NCBI RefSeq assembly: GCF_003293595.1
Contig: NZ_CP022162.1
Location: forward strand, 1,860,483 to 1,924,482
DNA from: Microbacterium sp. PM5
Lineage (GTDB): Bacteria > Actinomycetota > Actinomycetes > Actinomycetales > Microbacteriaceae
Length of the DNA: 64,000 nucleotides
Reading direction: 5' to 3'
This document shows positions 48,501 through 56,875 of this stretch, one piece after another. Under the pieces are notes generated by a model. It searched no databases and was not told the DNA's origin. It saw only the letters and a list, made by a program, of their open reading frames with translations. Position 1 is the first letter of the stretch. Each line of letters opens with the position of its first letter. The translations under genes were made by a program, and so were the position numbers.

Positions 48501-48889
48501 TCGCCCGCGCGAGCGTCACCGCGGCGGATGCCGGGATCGTCCGCCGTATCACCGTGACCGGCGGCCGGTACGACCTCGTCGGCGACCGGATCGTCTTCAC
48601 CCCCGATGCCGGCTATACGGGAAGCCCGGCTCCCGTGACCTATCGGGTGGCCGACACCCGTGGCACGGTCGTCTCCTCGACGTTCGCCCCCACCGTGACG
48701 GCGGTCGTGGACGGCGGGACCGATCCGGGCGCCGGGACGGGCACGGCAGGAACGGCCACGGGAACGACCGGGACGTCGGCGGCATTGGCGAGCACCGGGG
48801 GCGACGCCCGCCCCTGGACAGCCCTGGCGGGCATCGCCGTGCTGCTCATCGCCGCGGGCGCGGTGCTCCTGCGGCGCCGCCGCGCCTGA
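45533..48889 (+). CDS. Multidomain GH9 cellulase with wall-anchoring signal
   Basis: The 1118-residue protein reads: Sec signal (about 1-35), two CBM4/9-like beta-sandwiches (about 40-180 and 205-345), an Ig-like CelD-N domain, and a GH9 catalytic domain. Catalytic features are WYDAGDHGKYV near residue 522, HSRWYAH and the acid E914 in NEITVNW. A cadherin-like tail ends with LASTG (1085-1089), a hydrophobic helix and RRRRA, i.e. a LAXTG class E sortase signal. It should cut cellulose or xyloglucan at the surface. GAAGGAG lies 5 bases before ATG 45533. Confidence 0.9.
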   Translation: MHARRGRLRRLTAVLVVGALIGGAAAALPAAASAVGVENLVLNGDIAATTDHWWSSAGSLTTEDGALRADFPASTNPWEVIVGQGGVALVAGTEYSFSAKVRADRAGITLRTQVAPTTPNATFSTYTAIETPLTADWQQVTATFTAEDFGQGTASDVQFRLGGNAAGTFWLDDVSIVATGTGGGDGGGTGPTEPTEPTVGTDQLLPNPTFATGTSPWWTAGAVTLSNPDQQMCATIGADTANVWDLLLGHNDIPMPGDTAFRLSFTASAVAPGGSPATLNASTQVGTYSGPDQVSWLQKSFELTATPTTQAFTFTTTAVDTFHLGQIQFRIGGMPSGTVVCVDDVTLTGTKYTYRADTGPAVKVNQVGYLTRGPKRATVVTEATTPLEWSLQAPGGAVVATGTTTPAGLDPSAGTNVHTVDFSGVQAPGAGYTLHVGDQQSFPFTISDDVFQSLRADSLRFFYTNRSGIAIDGAIAGAEYARPAGHLGVAPNQGDTDVACLEPQTWSDGWTCTDRHDVSGGWYDAGDHGKYVVNGGIAVAQLLSAWERAKAAGTTASLADGTLAVPEHGNGVPDILDEARWELEWMLKMQVPAGDPLAGMAWHKVTDRNWTGLPLLPDQDPQERLLHRPSTAATLNLAAVAAQGSRLFAEFDPAFAARLLTAAETAYEAARTNPVLLAPAEDGTGGGTYDDDDVTDEFYWAAAELYLTTGAGDYRADVETNPLHLAMNTDADIFTAGGFFWGDVAALARMQLARFGTDLPDIAQIRQSVVDAADALIADQKAQPFGQPYAPKEGLYDWGSNSAVLNNQVVIATAFDLTHRPRYADAVIEGYDYLFGRNVLAQSYVTGYGTKYSQNQHSRWYAHALDPSLPHPPKGTVAGGPNSSIQDPVAGAWLQGCAAQACYVDDIGAWSVNEITVNWNSALAWVASFVGDLGDGYVAVTPIARPDTASGPAGAPISIAPLANDEPGDPDVPFDPATLTLAESEEFETFARASVTAADAGIVRRITVTGGRYDLVGDRIVFTPDAGYTGSPAPVTYRVADTRGTVVSSTFAPTVTAVVDGGTDPGAGTGTAGTATGTTGTSAALASTGGDARPWTALAGIAVLLIAAGAVLLRRRRA

Positions 48890-49000
48890 GCCACCGCGAC
48901 CCGGTGGGGTCGGGGACACGCTCCCCGGCCCCACCGACGTCGACGCGCCTGGTATCTTTCCCCGTGCCGCGCACCGCACGGAGGCGGCGATCGGGGGATC

Positions 49001-50209
49001 ATGACGCACGACGCCGCTCCGCACCGCACACGCTGGGGCCTGCGACGGATGACAGCGCGCGACGCGGGCGAGCAACACCGCGCCGCCAGCCCGCTCGAGC
49101 TCTTCTTCGACCTGGTGTTCGTGGTCGCCGTGTCGCTGTCGTCCCAACAGTTGCACCACATGGAATCGCACGGCCACCTCGGCGCGGGGGTGGGCAGCTA
49201 CCTCATGCTCTTCTTCGCCATCTGGTGGGCGTGGATGAACTTCACCTGGTTCGGCACCTCGTTCGCGGTGGACGACTGGGCCTACCGCGTGACGACCATC
49301 GTGCAGATGGCGGGAGTGCTCGTCCTGGCCAGCGGCAGCGCCGCCGCGATGGAACATCAGGACTTCACGATCGTCACTCTCGGCTACGTCATCATGCGGT
49401 TGGCGATGGTGGGGCAATGGCTGCGCGCGGCGGCATCCGTGCCCGAGTTCCGTCGCGTCTGCCTGCGCTACGCCGCCGGCATCACCGTCGTGCAGCTCGC
49501 ATGGGTGCTGCGGCTGCTGCTCCCGCCGACGGCGGGCCTCGTCGCGTTCTTCGTGCTGGTGGCGGCCGAGGTGCTCGTGCCGGTCTGGGCCGAGCATCGC
49601 GAACACGCGCCGTGGAACGCCCACCACATCACCGAGCGCTACAGCCTGTTCACCCTCATCCTCCTCGGCGAGTCGATCCTGGCCTCGGCGGGAGCCATCA
49701 TCGCCGCGCTCCAGGAGCAGGAGCACCTGACCGAGCTGATCGTCGTGTCGGCAGCGGGCCTCGTCATCGCCGCCGGCATGTGGTGGGTGTACTTCTCCCG
49801 CGAGCACACCGGACACATCCGCACCCTCGGCTCCTCGATCCGCTACGGATACTTCCACTACGCGATCTTCGCCGCCGCCGGCGCCTTCTCGGCCGGCATC
49901 GAGATCGCGGTCGACGACATCGGTCATGAGGCGCACCTGTCGAGCATCGCCGCCCATGCGACCCTGACGGTTCCCGTGGTGCTCTTCGTTCTCGGCATCT
50001 GGGCACTGAACCTGCGCAGCCAGCTGACCGCGACCGGAAACACGATCCTGCTGCTCGGGGCCGCCGCGATCGTGGGCGCCACCTTCGCACCCTCGACACT
50101 CGGCATGCTGCTCACCGCCGCAGCAGGAACCGTGGCCGCGGTCGTCGCGGTCGAGACAGGACGACCCCAGAGGCACGCCCGTCAGAGGCAGGTGTCGACG
50201 ACGGTCTGA
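49001..50209 (+). CDS. Low temperature requirement protein A (LtrA) family membrane protein
   Basis: The 402-residue protein has about 12 hydrophobic segments. SPLELFFDLVFVVAVS early and HHITERYSLFTLILLGESIL later are LtrA signatures. Listeria LtrA is needed for growth in cold; the transport activity is unknown. GGGGGATC precedes the ATG. The last 28 bases overlap the convergent gene's end. Confidence 0.87.
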   Translation: MTHDAAPHRTRWGLRRMTARDAGEQHRAASPLELFFDLVFVVAVSLSSQQLHHMESHGHLGAGVGSYLMLFFAIWWAWMNFTWFGTSFAVDDWAYRVTTIVQMAGVLVLASGSAAAMEHQDFTIVTLGYVIMRLAMVGQWLRAAASVPEFRRVCLRYAAGITVVQLAWVLRLLLPPTAGLVAFFVLVAAEVLVPVWAEHREHAPWNAHHITERYSLFTLILLGESILASAGAIIAALQEQEHLTELIVVSAAGLVIAAGMWWVYFSREHTGHIRTLGSSIRYGYFHYAIFAAAGAFSAGIEIAVDDIGHEAHLSSIAAHATLTVPVVLFVLGIWALNLRSQLTATGNTILLLGAAAIVGATFAPSTLGMLLTAAAGTVAAVVAVETGRPQRHARQRQVSTTV

Positions 50210-50841
50210 TCGTCGAGCACGGCGACGATCCGCTCGGCCAGCGGCCAGTACGGGGCGTAGTGCGTCGGATCGCGATTGATCTGCACCCGATGGGCGACCT
50301 CCGTGGGCGCCGTCGCCGACCGCTCGGGCTCGGGCACCTTCTCGACCATGGCGCGGTAGAACAGGCTCGCCGCCGTGTAGGGATCGAGCCGCTGCTCCCG
50401 CGTTCCCCAGCCGTCCTGCTGCTGGAAGAGACCGATCGAGGTCGTGCGTGAGCCGTCGGGGTTGGTCACCCCGCTCGTCTCCCAATCGCCGTAGTCGATG
50501 TTCTGCAGACTGGACTCCCCCAGCGCCGTCATCACTGCGATCGTCTGGTCGCGCGCAGGCAACCCCGCGTCGCGTCCGGCCGCCACGATGCTGCGCGCGT
50601 TGTCCAGCTGCTGCCGTCCGAATCCCTCCGCCTCCGCGCAGACCGCGGCATGACGGACGGCCTGACCGATCGCCACCCCCGCGACGCCGAGACCGGTGGC
50701 GAGCACCGCCACGACCGCCCACGCGAGTGCCCGGCGACGTCGCAGCTGACGTCGCCGCCGGGCGCTGAGGGCCGGACGGCGACGAACGGGCCGACGCCTC
50801 GTCGAGCCGCCGCGGCCGGATGTCGAGGAGCGCGAGGTCAC
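50182..50841 (-). CDS. Membrane-anchored lysozyme-like (transglycosylase-type) protein
   Basis: The 219-residue product has a very basic N-terminus, one membrane helix (ALAWAVVAVLATGLGVAGVAIG), then an outside domain with AVMTALGESSLQNIDYGDWE, SIGLFQQQDGWGTREQRLDP and TAASLFYRAM. ALGES, with a Glu before Ser, and the following QQ-W-G pattern resemble lytic transglycosylase/lysozyme folds. It may cut or bind peptidoglycan; the catalytic role is inferred. Confidence 0.65.
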   Translation of the reverse strand: MTSRSSTSGRGGSTRRRPVRRRPALSARRRRQLRRRRALAWAVVAVLATGLGVAGVAIGQAVRHAAVCAEAEGFGRQQLDNARSIVAAGRDAGLPARDQTIAVMTALGESSLQNIDYGDWETSGVTNPDGSRTTSIGLFQQQDGWGTREQRLDPYTAASLFYRAMVEKVPEPERSATAPTEVAHRVQINRDPTHYAPYWPLAERIVAVLDDQTVVDTCL

Positions 50842-50930
50842 CGCGGCATCCTGTCACGCGCGACTATCCGTCACCCGAACGTCGGCTGATCACCGCCCGC
50901 AGGGCTTCCGGCAGCGGGGAGGCTTTCGAC

Positions 50931-51818
50931 TCAACCGATGGGCTCGACGGCAGCGCGAACACGGCGTCCAGCGGCGCGCACGGCTCCGATGGATGCCGCG
51001 ATCACCATCACGATTCCCACGATCTCGAGCCACGCCAGGTGCTGTCCGAGCAGCGCCCACCCGGCCAACGCCGCCACTGCCGGGGCGAGCGACATCAGGA
51101 TGGCGAACGCCGCCGCCGGAAGCCGGCGCAGGGCGATCAGCTCGAACGCGTACGGCAGGGTCGACGACAGCAGGGCGACCGCAGCGCCGAGCCCGAGCAT
51201 CTCCGGTCGCAGCAGCGCTGCGCCCGCCTGGACGATGCCGAACGGCAGCGACAGGAGGGCGCCGATGGCCATCGCGACGGCCAGACCGTCCAGGCGCGGG
51301 AACGCCGCGCCGACACGCGCCGACGCAAGGATGTAGATCGCCCAGCTCGCCGCGGCTCCGAGGGCGAACAGCACCCCGAGGACGTCGAGTCGATCCCATC
51401 CGCCGCCGGCAAGGGCGACGACGCCGACGAGCGCGATGCCGGCCCAGAGCCAGGACGAGCGACGTCGCCCCGCGATGATCGACAGCGTGAGCGGTCCGAG
51501 CACCTCGATCGTCACGGTCACTCCCAGCGGAAGCCGCTGCAGCGCGAGGTAGAACAACCCGTTCATCGTGCCGAGAACGACCCCGAACACGATGACGTCG
51601 CGCCACGCCCGCGCCGCGTGGCCGCGCAGCCGTGGCCGCGCGACGGCGAGGAGGATCAGCGCGGAGAACGCGAGGCGCAGCATCATCATGCCGAGCGGGC
51701 CGACGTGCGGAAAGAGCGTGACCGCGATCGCGGCGCCGCCCTCCTGACACACGAGGCCGGCAACGACGAGGCCGACCGCGCCCGGCGCCCCCGAAGCAGG
51801 TGGTCGCGCGGCGCTCAT
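50931..51818 (-). CDS. DMT-superfamily (EamA/RhtA-like) exporter
   Basis: The 295-residue protein has ten membrane helices arranged as two EamA repeats, with GLFYLALQRLPLGVTVTIEVLGPL in the first and FELIALRRLPAAAFAILMSL in the second, as in RhtA-type homoserine/threonine exporters. It probably exports an amino acid or related metabolite. It precedes the PBP-like gene by 24 bases on the same strand. Confidence 0.85.
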   Translation of the reverse strand: MSAARPPASGAPGAVGLVVAGLVCQEGGAAIAVTLFPHVGPLGMMMLRLAFSALILLAVARPRLRGHAARAWRDVIVFGVVLGTMNGLFYLALQRLPLGVTVTIEVLGPLTLSIIAGRRRSSWLWAGIALVGVVALAGGGWDRLDVLGVLFALGAAASWAIYILASARVGAAFPRLDGLAVAMAIGALLSLPFGIVQAGAALLRPEMLGLGAAVALLSSTLPYAFELIALRRLPAAAFAILMSLAPAVAALAGWALLGQHLAWLEIVGIVMVIAASIGAVRAAGRRVRAAVEPIG

Positions 51819-51842
51819 CGGCGGCTCACGCGGCGCTCGGAC

Positions 51843-53105
51843 TCACGGGATCGGGCAGACCGCGGCGGCCGTCACCTGCGCGGCCATGTCCTCCGCGGTC
51901 CAGGGCAGCCCCGCTTGCGGGGCGGTGCGTCCCGCCGCCGCCGGCGCCTTCGACGCGATGGCAGCGAGCTCCCAGGCGAGACTGCGGACGAGGTCGGCCG
52001 ATGCCCGCGAGTTGTTCAAGGTGACGACGACGCTCATGCCGGTCGTGCGGTCGGCGAACGCCGCCGTCAGCGCGCCGGGGACCGAGCCGTACTGCCCGAT
52101 GAGGCTGCCGGCTTGGTAGCTCCCCCCGCGCGCCGTGAACCAGGACGGGCCGTTCGCCACCGCCGGCAGCGGGTTCTCGAAGCGGCCGGGGGCGTCGTAG
52201 GGACGCAGCCCCATCGCCAGCGCCTGCACGTATCGGCCCACATCGGCGAGGTCGCTGATGACCCCGGATGCCGTGAAGCCGGCGCTCGAGGACAAGCCGA
52301 CGATCGGGGTCGGCGCGGTGCACGCGGCGGTGCCGTCGGCCGCCGCGCCCGTCCACAGGCCGTTCAGGTCGGCGGTGCCGTTGTCGGGCAACGACGTGGA
52401 GGTCATCCCGTTCGGGCCGAACACGTACTGCTGATAGAGCTGCGCCGCCGTCTTGCTGGTCGCGCGCTCGAGGGCGAACCCGAGCAGCACGTAACCGGTG
52501 TCGGAGTCGGCGAACACGGTGCCCGGCTGCACGTTCGATGCCTGGGACATTCCGAAAGCCATCAGCTCCCGCGGAGTCCAGACGCGGGAGGGCGTGGCAC
52601 GCATGCGCGCATCGACGGTCGGATCGTACGCGCCGATACCCGATGTCGAATCGCAGAGCTGACCGAGCGTCAGGCCGTCCCGAGCACCCTGATCGCCCAG
52701 ACCCGTCACGTATTTGCCGACCGGGTCGTCCAACGAGACCACGCCGTCGTGGACGAGGCCGTAGAGCACGTCGCATGTCATCGACCGCGTCGCCGCGCCG
52801 GCGTGAAAGGTCATGGCGTCGTTCACCGCAGCGCCGCCGGGAGCGACCGTACCTACTCCCGCGTCCCAGACACCCGCCCACGGGACCCGCACGCCCACGA
52901 TCGCGGCCGACGCGCCCGACGCGGCCACGGCGCGCTCGACGGCCGTCTGCAGCTGGGCCTGAACATCGCCACCGATGGCGGCATCCACCTGGTCCGGCAA
53001 CGGCAACGACACCGTTTGGCTCGACGAGCACGCAGCCAGCGCGAGCGCCAGCGCGAGCGTACCGGCCATCGCCGCAAGACGCCGCGATCGACGAAGAGCC
53101 CGCAT
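51843..53105 (-). CDS. PBP/beta-lactamase-family lipoprotein with degenerate catalytic motifs
   Basis: The 420-residue product has a lipoprotein signal (LAAC, Cys26) and aligns to the class C beta-lactamase/DD-peptidase family (GLVHDGVVSLDDPV, LTLGQLCDSTSGI, DTGYVLLGFALE). The motif that should read S-x-T-K is GAATR (A104, R107); Y-S-N becomes D-S-D (200-202); and H-x-G becomes Q-Y-G. All three catalytic motifs are therefore altered, so it is likely a non-catalytic binding or scaffold protein. ATG 53105 sits before the signal; a longer upstream frame has no homology. Confidence 0.8.
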   Translation of the reverse strand: MRALRRSRRLAAMAGTLALALALAACSSSQTVSLPLPDQVDAAIGGDVQAQLQTAVERAVAASGASAAIVGVRVPWAGVWDAGVGTVAPGGAAVNDAMTFHAGAATRSMTCDVLYGLVHDGVVSLDDPVGKYVTGLGDQGARDGLTLGQLCDSTSGIGAYDPTVDARMRATPSRVWTPRELMAFGMSQASNVQPGTVFADSDTGYVLLGFALERATSKTAAQLYQQYVFGPNGMTSTSLPDNGTADLNGLWTGAAADGTAACTAPTPIVGLSSSAGFTASGVISDLADVGRYVQALAMGLRPYDAPGRFENPLPAVANGPSWFTARGGSYQAGSLIGQYGSVPGALTAAFADRTTGMSVVVTLNNSRASADLVRSLAWELAAIASKAPAAAGRTAPQAGLPWTAEDMAAQVTAAAVCPIP

Positions 53106-53253
53106 CCTCACCCCCTGGTCAGTCCTCTCAGCGTAGATCACGATGCGCATACGACCCGACCGCCGTGACGCTCCTGTGACGATTGCGTCGCGGGGCCATT
53201 GCCCCGGGAGGGGGGCCGTCGCGCCCCGTGCACCCGCCCCTAAGGTGGGTGCC

Positions 53254-53565
53254 ATGGCGCACACCTTCGACGACGACACTCTGACCGGCGTTCTCGGCCA
53301 CATGAACGACGACCACTCCGACGACAACCTGCTCATCGCGCGGGCATTCTCCCCCGATGCCGATGTCGTCGCCTCCGAGATGGTCACGTTCGACGGCGAG
53401 GCCGGCCAGTGGCATGTCACTCGCGCCGACGGTGGTGACGACGTCATCCGCATCCCCTGGCCTGGCGGCCAGATCAGCGAGCGACGGGACGTGCGCCGCG
53501 AGATCGTCGCCCTGTACGACGAGGCGTGTGCACGTCTGGGGATCACGCCACGCCCGCACGGGTAG
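53254..53565 (+). CDS. DUF2470 family protein, heme-linked
   Basis: The 103-residue product resembles DUF2470 (LGHMNDDHSDDNLLIARAF), found alone or fused in heme-utilisation proteins such as HugZ. Fused versions bind heme or act beside a split-barrel domain. TAAGGT at 53241-53246 is 7 bases before the ATG. Heme oxygenase follows 80 bases later. Confidence 0.8.
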   Translation: MAHTFDDDTLTGVLGHMNDDHSDDNLLIARAFSPDADVVASEMVTFDGEAGQWHVTRADGGDDVIRIPWPGGQISERRDVRREIVALYDEACARLGITPRPHG

Positions 53566-53610
53566 TCGGGGCGGACCGGGCGCTCAGCGATCCCGCAGGC
53601 AACCTTCAGT

Positions 53611-53638
53611 TTAGGTGAGCCTTAGTTTCAACTACACT
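53611..53638 (+). promoter_or_regulatory. Iron box (DtxR/IdeR-type) and leaderless promoter of heme oxygenase
   Basis: TTAGGTGAGCCTTAGTTTC (53611-53629) matches 13 of 19 bases of the DtxR/IdeR consensus, with the left half and centre intact. It covers the -35 region of a TACACT -10 at 53633-53638, itself 7 bases before the GTG start. Iron-loaded regulator would repress transcription. Confidence 0.6.
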
Positions 53639-53645
53639 GACGGTT

Positions 53646-54305
53646 GTGACCCAGCCGATCCCGTTCTCCACCGCCCTGCGCGAGCGTTCGCGTACCGCCC
53701 ACTCCGGCAGCGAGCACGCCGGATTCATGGACGATCTGATGCGCGGTCGCGGCACGCGCGACGACTACGTCGCGCTCGTCGCACAGCACTGGTTCATCTA
53801 CGAGGCACTCGAGGCCGCCGCCGAGACCATGCGAGACGATCCGATCGCGGCGCCGTTCATCAGCGAGAAGCTCACGCGCCTGCCCGCGATCGAGTCCGAC
53901 CTCGCCTTCCTGATCGGCGACGACTGGCGCGAACGGATCGCGCCGCTTCCGACGACCACCCGCTACGTCGAGCGCATCCGAGAAGTCGGCGCGAGCTGGC
54001 CGGGCGGTTTCGTTGCCCACCACTACACCCGGTATCTCGGCGACCTGTCAGGAGGCCTGTTCATCGGAAAGCTGATGGCACGCCAGTTCGGCTTCGAGAC
54101 GAACGGCATCGGCTTCTACCTCTTCGACGAGATCGCCGACCCCGCCGCCTTCAAGGACGTCTACCGCGAGCAGCTCGACGCCGTCGCCTGGGATGCCGCG
54201 GAGCGCGAGCGCGTCATCGACGAGGTGCTCGCCGCGTACCAGTTCAACACCGACCTCTTCGTCGATCTCGCCACCGCCAAGGCCGCCGCCGCGGCATCCG
54301 CCTGA
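53646..54305 (+). CDS. hmuO: Heme oxygenase, HmuO-like
   Basis: The 219-residue protein matches biliverdin-forming heme oxygenases: TALRERSRTAHSGSEHAGF with the proximal His near residue 18, and HHYTRYLGDLSGG, the distal-helix glycines that allow oxygen to bind. It frees iron from heme, giving biliverdin and CO. Size equals HmuO of Corynebacterium. An iron box precedes it. Confidence 0.92.
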   Translation: MTQPIPFSTALRERSRTAHSGSEHAGFMDDLMRGRGTRDDYVALVAQHWFIYEALEAAAETMRDDPIAAPFISEKLTRLPAIESDLAFLIGDDWRERIAPLPTTTRYVERIREVGASWPGGFVAHHYTRYLGDLSGGLFIGKLMARQFGFETNGIGFYLFDEIADPAAFKDVYREQLDAVAWDAAERERVIDEVLAAYQFNTDLFVDLATAKAAAAASA

Positions 54306-54325
54306 CCCCGCGTTTCACCCGAGGG

Positions 54326-55720
54326 TCAGAAGCCGGCGGCGCGGACCCCGGCCATGAACCGGCGGACGTCGGCATCCACGAGGATGTCGCTCGGACGCAG
54401 CGGGCGCGACAGGTAGAGGCCGTCGAGCGAGGTCAGCCGTGACAGCGCCACGTAGGTCTGCCCCGGCGCGAACGCCCCCGAGCCCAGGTCGATGACGGCG
54501 CGGTCGTACGTCTTGCCCTGCGACTTGTGGATCGTCACCGCCCATGCCAGTCGCAGCGGGAACTGAGTGAACTCGGCCACGATCTCGCGGGTGAGCTTTC
54601 GCGAGCCGGGATCGTACGCATAGCGGAACCTCTCCCAGACGGCCGGCTCGACGTCGACCTCCTCGCCGTCGAGCTCGACGCGCACCGTGCCTCCGGCGAT
54701 GCGCGTGACGGTGCCGATCGAGCCGTTCACCCACCGCGGGCCGTCCCCACGACCGCCCACATCGTTGCGGAGGAACATGACCTGCGCGCCGACCTTGAGC
54801 TGCAGTTCGGTGTCGGCGGGGTACGACGCCTCACCGCGCCCGAAGTCGCCACTGACGTCGGCGCGCGCCGTCTGCACCGGACCGGGCAGGGCGTCGAGAT
54901 GACGCTGGTTGATGCGCGAGACGATGTCGTTGCGCGTCGCGAGCGTGATGATCGGAGGCTCGCCCTCGACCGGCTCGGGCACCGGGCGTGCTCCCGCCGC
55001 GTTCAGCATGCCCGCGATCTCTGCGGTCACCACCCCGTGGCGCACGGCGTTCAGCATCGCCTTGAACCCGTCGTCGGCCTGGCGATGGATCTGACGCAGT
55101 TCGCGGATGTGCAGCGGCGCCCCGACCCGGCCGAGGTCGAGCAGCCCGTCGGAACGGATCGCGGAGCCGTCCGTCGACGGGCCCGCCCACACCTGCGCGT
55201 CGAAGAACCAGAACGACCGGTAGTGGTCCTGGATGTAGCGCAGCTCATCACCGCGCGGCGGCACGGGAGAGAGCTGGTAGGGGTCGCCGAACATGATGAT
55301 CTGCACGCCGCCGAAGGGTTCGGAGCGGCGCCCCCGCGCCTGACGCAGTGAGCGGTCGATGGCATCCATCAGATCGGCGTTGACCATCGACACCTCATCG
55401 ATCACGAGGGTGTCTATCGCTTTGAGCACGCGACGCGCAGGCTCGGACTGCTCGAGCTCGCTGTCGGCGATGAGTCCGATCGGCAGCCGGAAGAGGGAGT
55501 GGATCGTCTGCCCCTCGACGTTCAGGGCGGCCACTCCTGTCGGGGCGCAGACGGCGATCTGCTTCTCGGTGTTCCAGGCGAGGTGCTGGAGGAGGGTGGA
55601 CTTCCCCGTTCCCGCGCGCCCGGTCACGAACACGTGCTCCCGCGTGTCCTCGATGAGGCGGAAGAGCTCCTCCTGCTCGGCGGAGAGGGAGGGGATGGTC
55701 ACCGGATCCATGCTAGCCAT
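54326..55720 (-). CDS. Pif1/RecD-like DNA helicase (AAA family)
   Basis: The 464-residue protein has Walker A GRAGTGKST near residue 35, LVIDEVSMVNADLMD (Walker B), GDPYQLSPVPPRG (motif III) and the C-terminal UvrD-like domain with AWAVTIHKSQGKTYDRAVIDLG and TYVALSRLTSLDGLYLS. This is the SF1B Pif1/RecD group and not the replicative helicase. It probably works 5'-3' on DNA in repair or replication restart. It converges on the heme oxygenase gene. Confidence 0.88.
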   Translation of the reverse strand: MASMDPVTIPSLSAEQEELFRLIEDTREHVFVTGRAGTGKSTLLQHLAWNTEKQIAVCAPTGVAALNVEGQTIHSLFRLPIGLIADSELEQSEPARRVLKAIDTLVIDEVSMVNADLMDAIDRSLRQARGRRSEPFGGVQIIMFGDPYQLSPVPPRGDELRYIQDHYRSFWFFDAQVWAGPSTDGSAIRSDGLLDLGRVGAPLHIRELRQIHRQADDGFKAMLNAVRHGVVTAEIAGMLNAAGARPVPEPVEGEPPIITLATRNDIVSRINQRHLDALPGPVQTARADVSGDFGRGEASYPADTELQLKVGAQVMFLRNDVGGRGDGPRWVNGSIGTVTRIAGGTVRVELDGEEVDVEPAVWERFRYAYDPGSRKLTREIVAEFTQFPLRLAWAVTIHKSQGKTYDRAVIDLGSGAFAPGQTYVALSRLTSLDGLYLSRPLRPSDILVDADVRRFMAGVRAAGF

Positions 55721-55746
55721 CAGGAAGGGTTTCCTAGACTGGAGCT

Positions 55747-56856
55747 GTGGACGGGGTGGTGGGTGAGCAGGCGCGCGCCGCAGAGGCGGGTACGGATGCC
55801 GCGACGCGCCCTTCCCCGGCCCGTCGCAGAAGCCGTCGGCTGGCGTTCGACCTGGCCGCCCTGTCCGTCGTCGGGCTGCTCCTGGTCGGCGCGATCGGGG
55901 CGGCGACCGTCACGGTGTACCGCGACCTGTACAGCCCCGGCGCTTTCGTCACGCGCTATCTCAGCCTGCTCAGCGAGGGGCGGGTCCCCGAAGCGCTCGC
56001 CCTGCCCGGGGTGCCGATCGCATCCTCCGATCTCACGGATGCCGGGCTTCCCGGCGACGCGAGCGAAGCGCTCTTGCGCCGCGCGGCGCTCGCTCCGCTC
56101 AGCGACATCCGTGTCGTGGGCGAGCAGGCGTCCGACGGCGTCGAGCTCGTGACGGTGTCGTACCAGGCCGGCCCGCACGCCGGGACCTCCACGTTCCGCG
56201 TGGAGCGGGCGGGATGGGTCGGACTGGCCCCCACCTGGCGATTCGCGCAGAGCCCGCTGGCGGTGATCGATCTGACCCTGCGCGGTGCGACCGCCTTCTC
56301 CGTGAACGGGTTCGCGGTCGACACCCGCCAGGTCTCGCCCGACGGCACGAAGGCCGATCCTCTGGCACCGGTCGCGTTGCTCGTGTTCTCGCCCGGCCTC
56401 TACTCGATCTCCGTCGACACGCCGGTCTCGTCCAGCCCAGGGGTGGCGGTTCTCTCCGATACGCCCCAGGCCGAGGTGCCCGTGGACATCCAGACTCAGC
56501 CGACCTCCACCTTCGTCGACGTCGTGCAGGAACGTGTGGAGTCGTTCCTCACCGCGTGCACGACGCAGCAGGTGCTGCAGCCCACCGGCTGCCCCTTCGG
56601 TCTGCAGGTACGCAACCGGATCCTCGAGCCGCCCGTGTGGTCGATGGTCACCCCGCCCAAGATCGCCCTGCGGCCCGACGGCGCCGGATGGTCGATCGTC
56701 CCCGCGGATGCCGCGGCGCACGTGGTCGTCGACATCAAGTCGATCTTCGACGGCACGGTGACCCACGTCGACGAGGATGTGCCGTTCCGGGTCGGCGGCA
56801 CGATCACGATGCTGCCCGACGGCACCGCCTCGATCCAGGTGCAGTCCGCCGGTTGA
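55747..56856 (+). CDS. Membrane-anchored protein of unknown function (369 aa)
   Basis: One membrane helix (FDLAALSVVGLLLVGAIGAATV, residues about 34-56) follows a basic cytosolic start. The outer part is rich in beta strands with repeats of substrate-binding flavour (FSVNGFAVDTRQVSPDGTK; YSISVDTPVSSSPGVAVLS) and two Cys (CTTQQVLQPTGC). TAGACT at 55735-55740 lies 6 bases before GTG 55747. I recognise no family. Confidence 0.65.
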   Translation: MDGVVGEQARAAEAGTDAATRPSPARRRSRRLAFDLAALSVVGLLLVGAIGAATVTVYRDLYSPGAFVTRYLSLLSEGRVPEALALPGVPIASSDLTDAGLPGDASEALLRRAALAPLSDIRVVGEQASDGVELVTVSYQAGPHAGTSTFRVERAGWVGLAPTWRFAQSPLAVIDLTLRGATAFSVNGFAVDTRQVSPDGTKADPLAPVALLVFSPGLYSISVDTPVSSSPGVAVLSDTPQAEVPVDIQTQPTSTFVDVVQERVESFLTACTTQQVLQPTGCPFGLQVRNRILEPPVWSMVTPPKIALRPDGAGWSIVPADAAAHVVVDIKSIFDGTVTHVDEDVPFRVGGTITMLPDGTASIQVQSAG

Positions 56857-56875
56857 TCCCGACGGGCCGCCGCCC

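Noticed and set aside
46271-50857. 1528-codon minus-strand frame opposite GH9 and LtrA.
   Set aside because: It crosses two clear genes and their control regions and shows no protein family.
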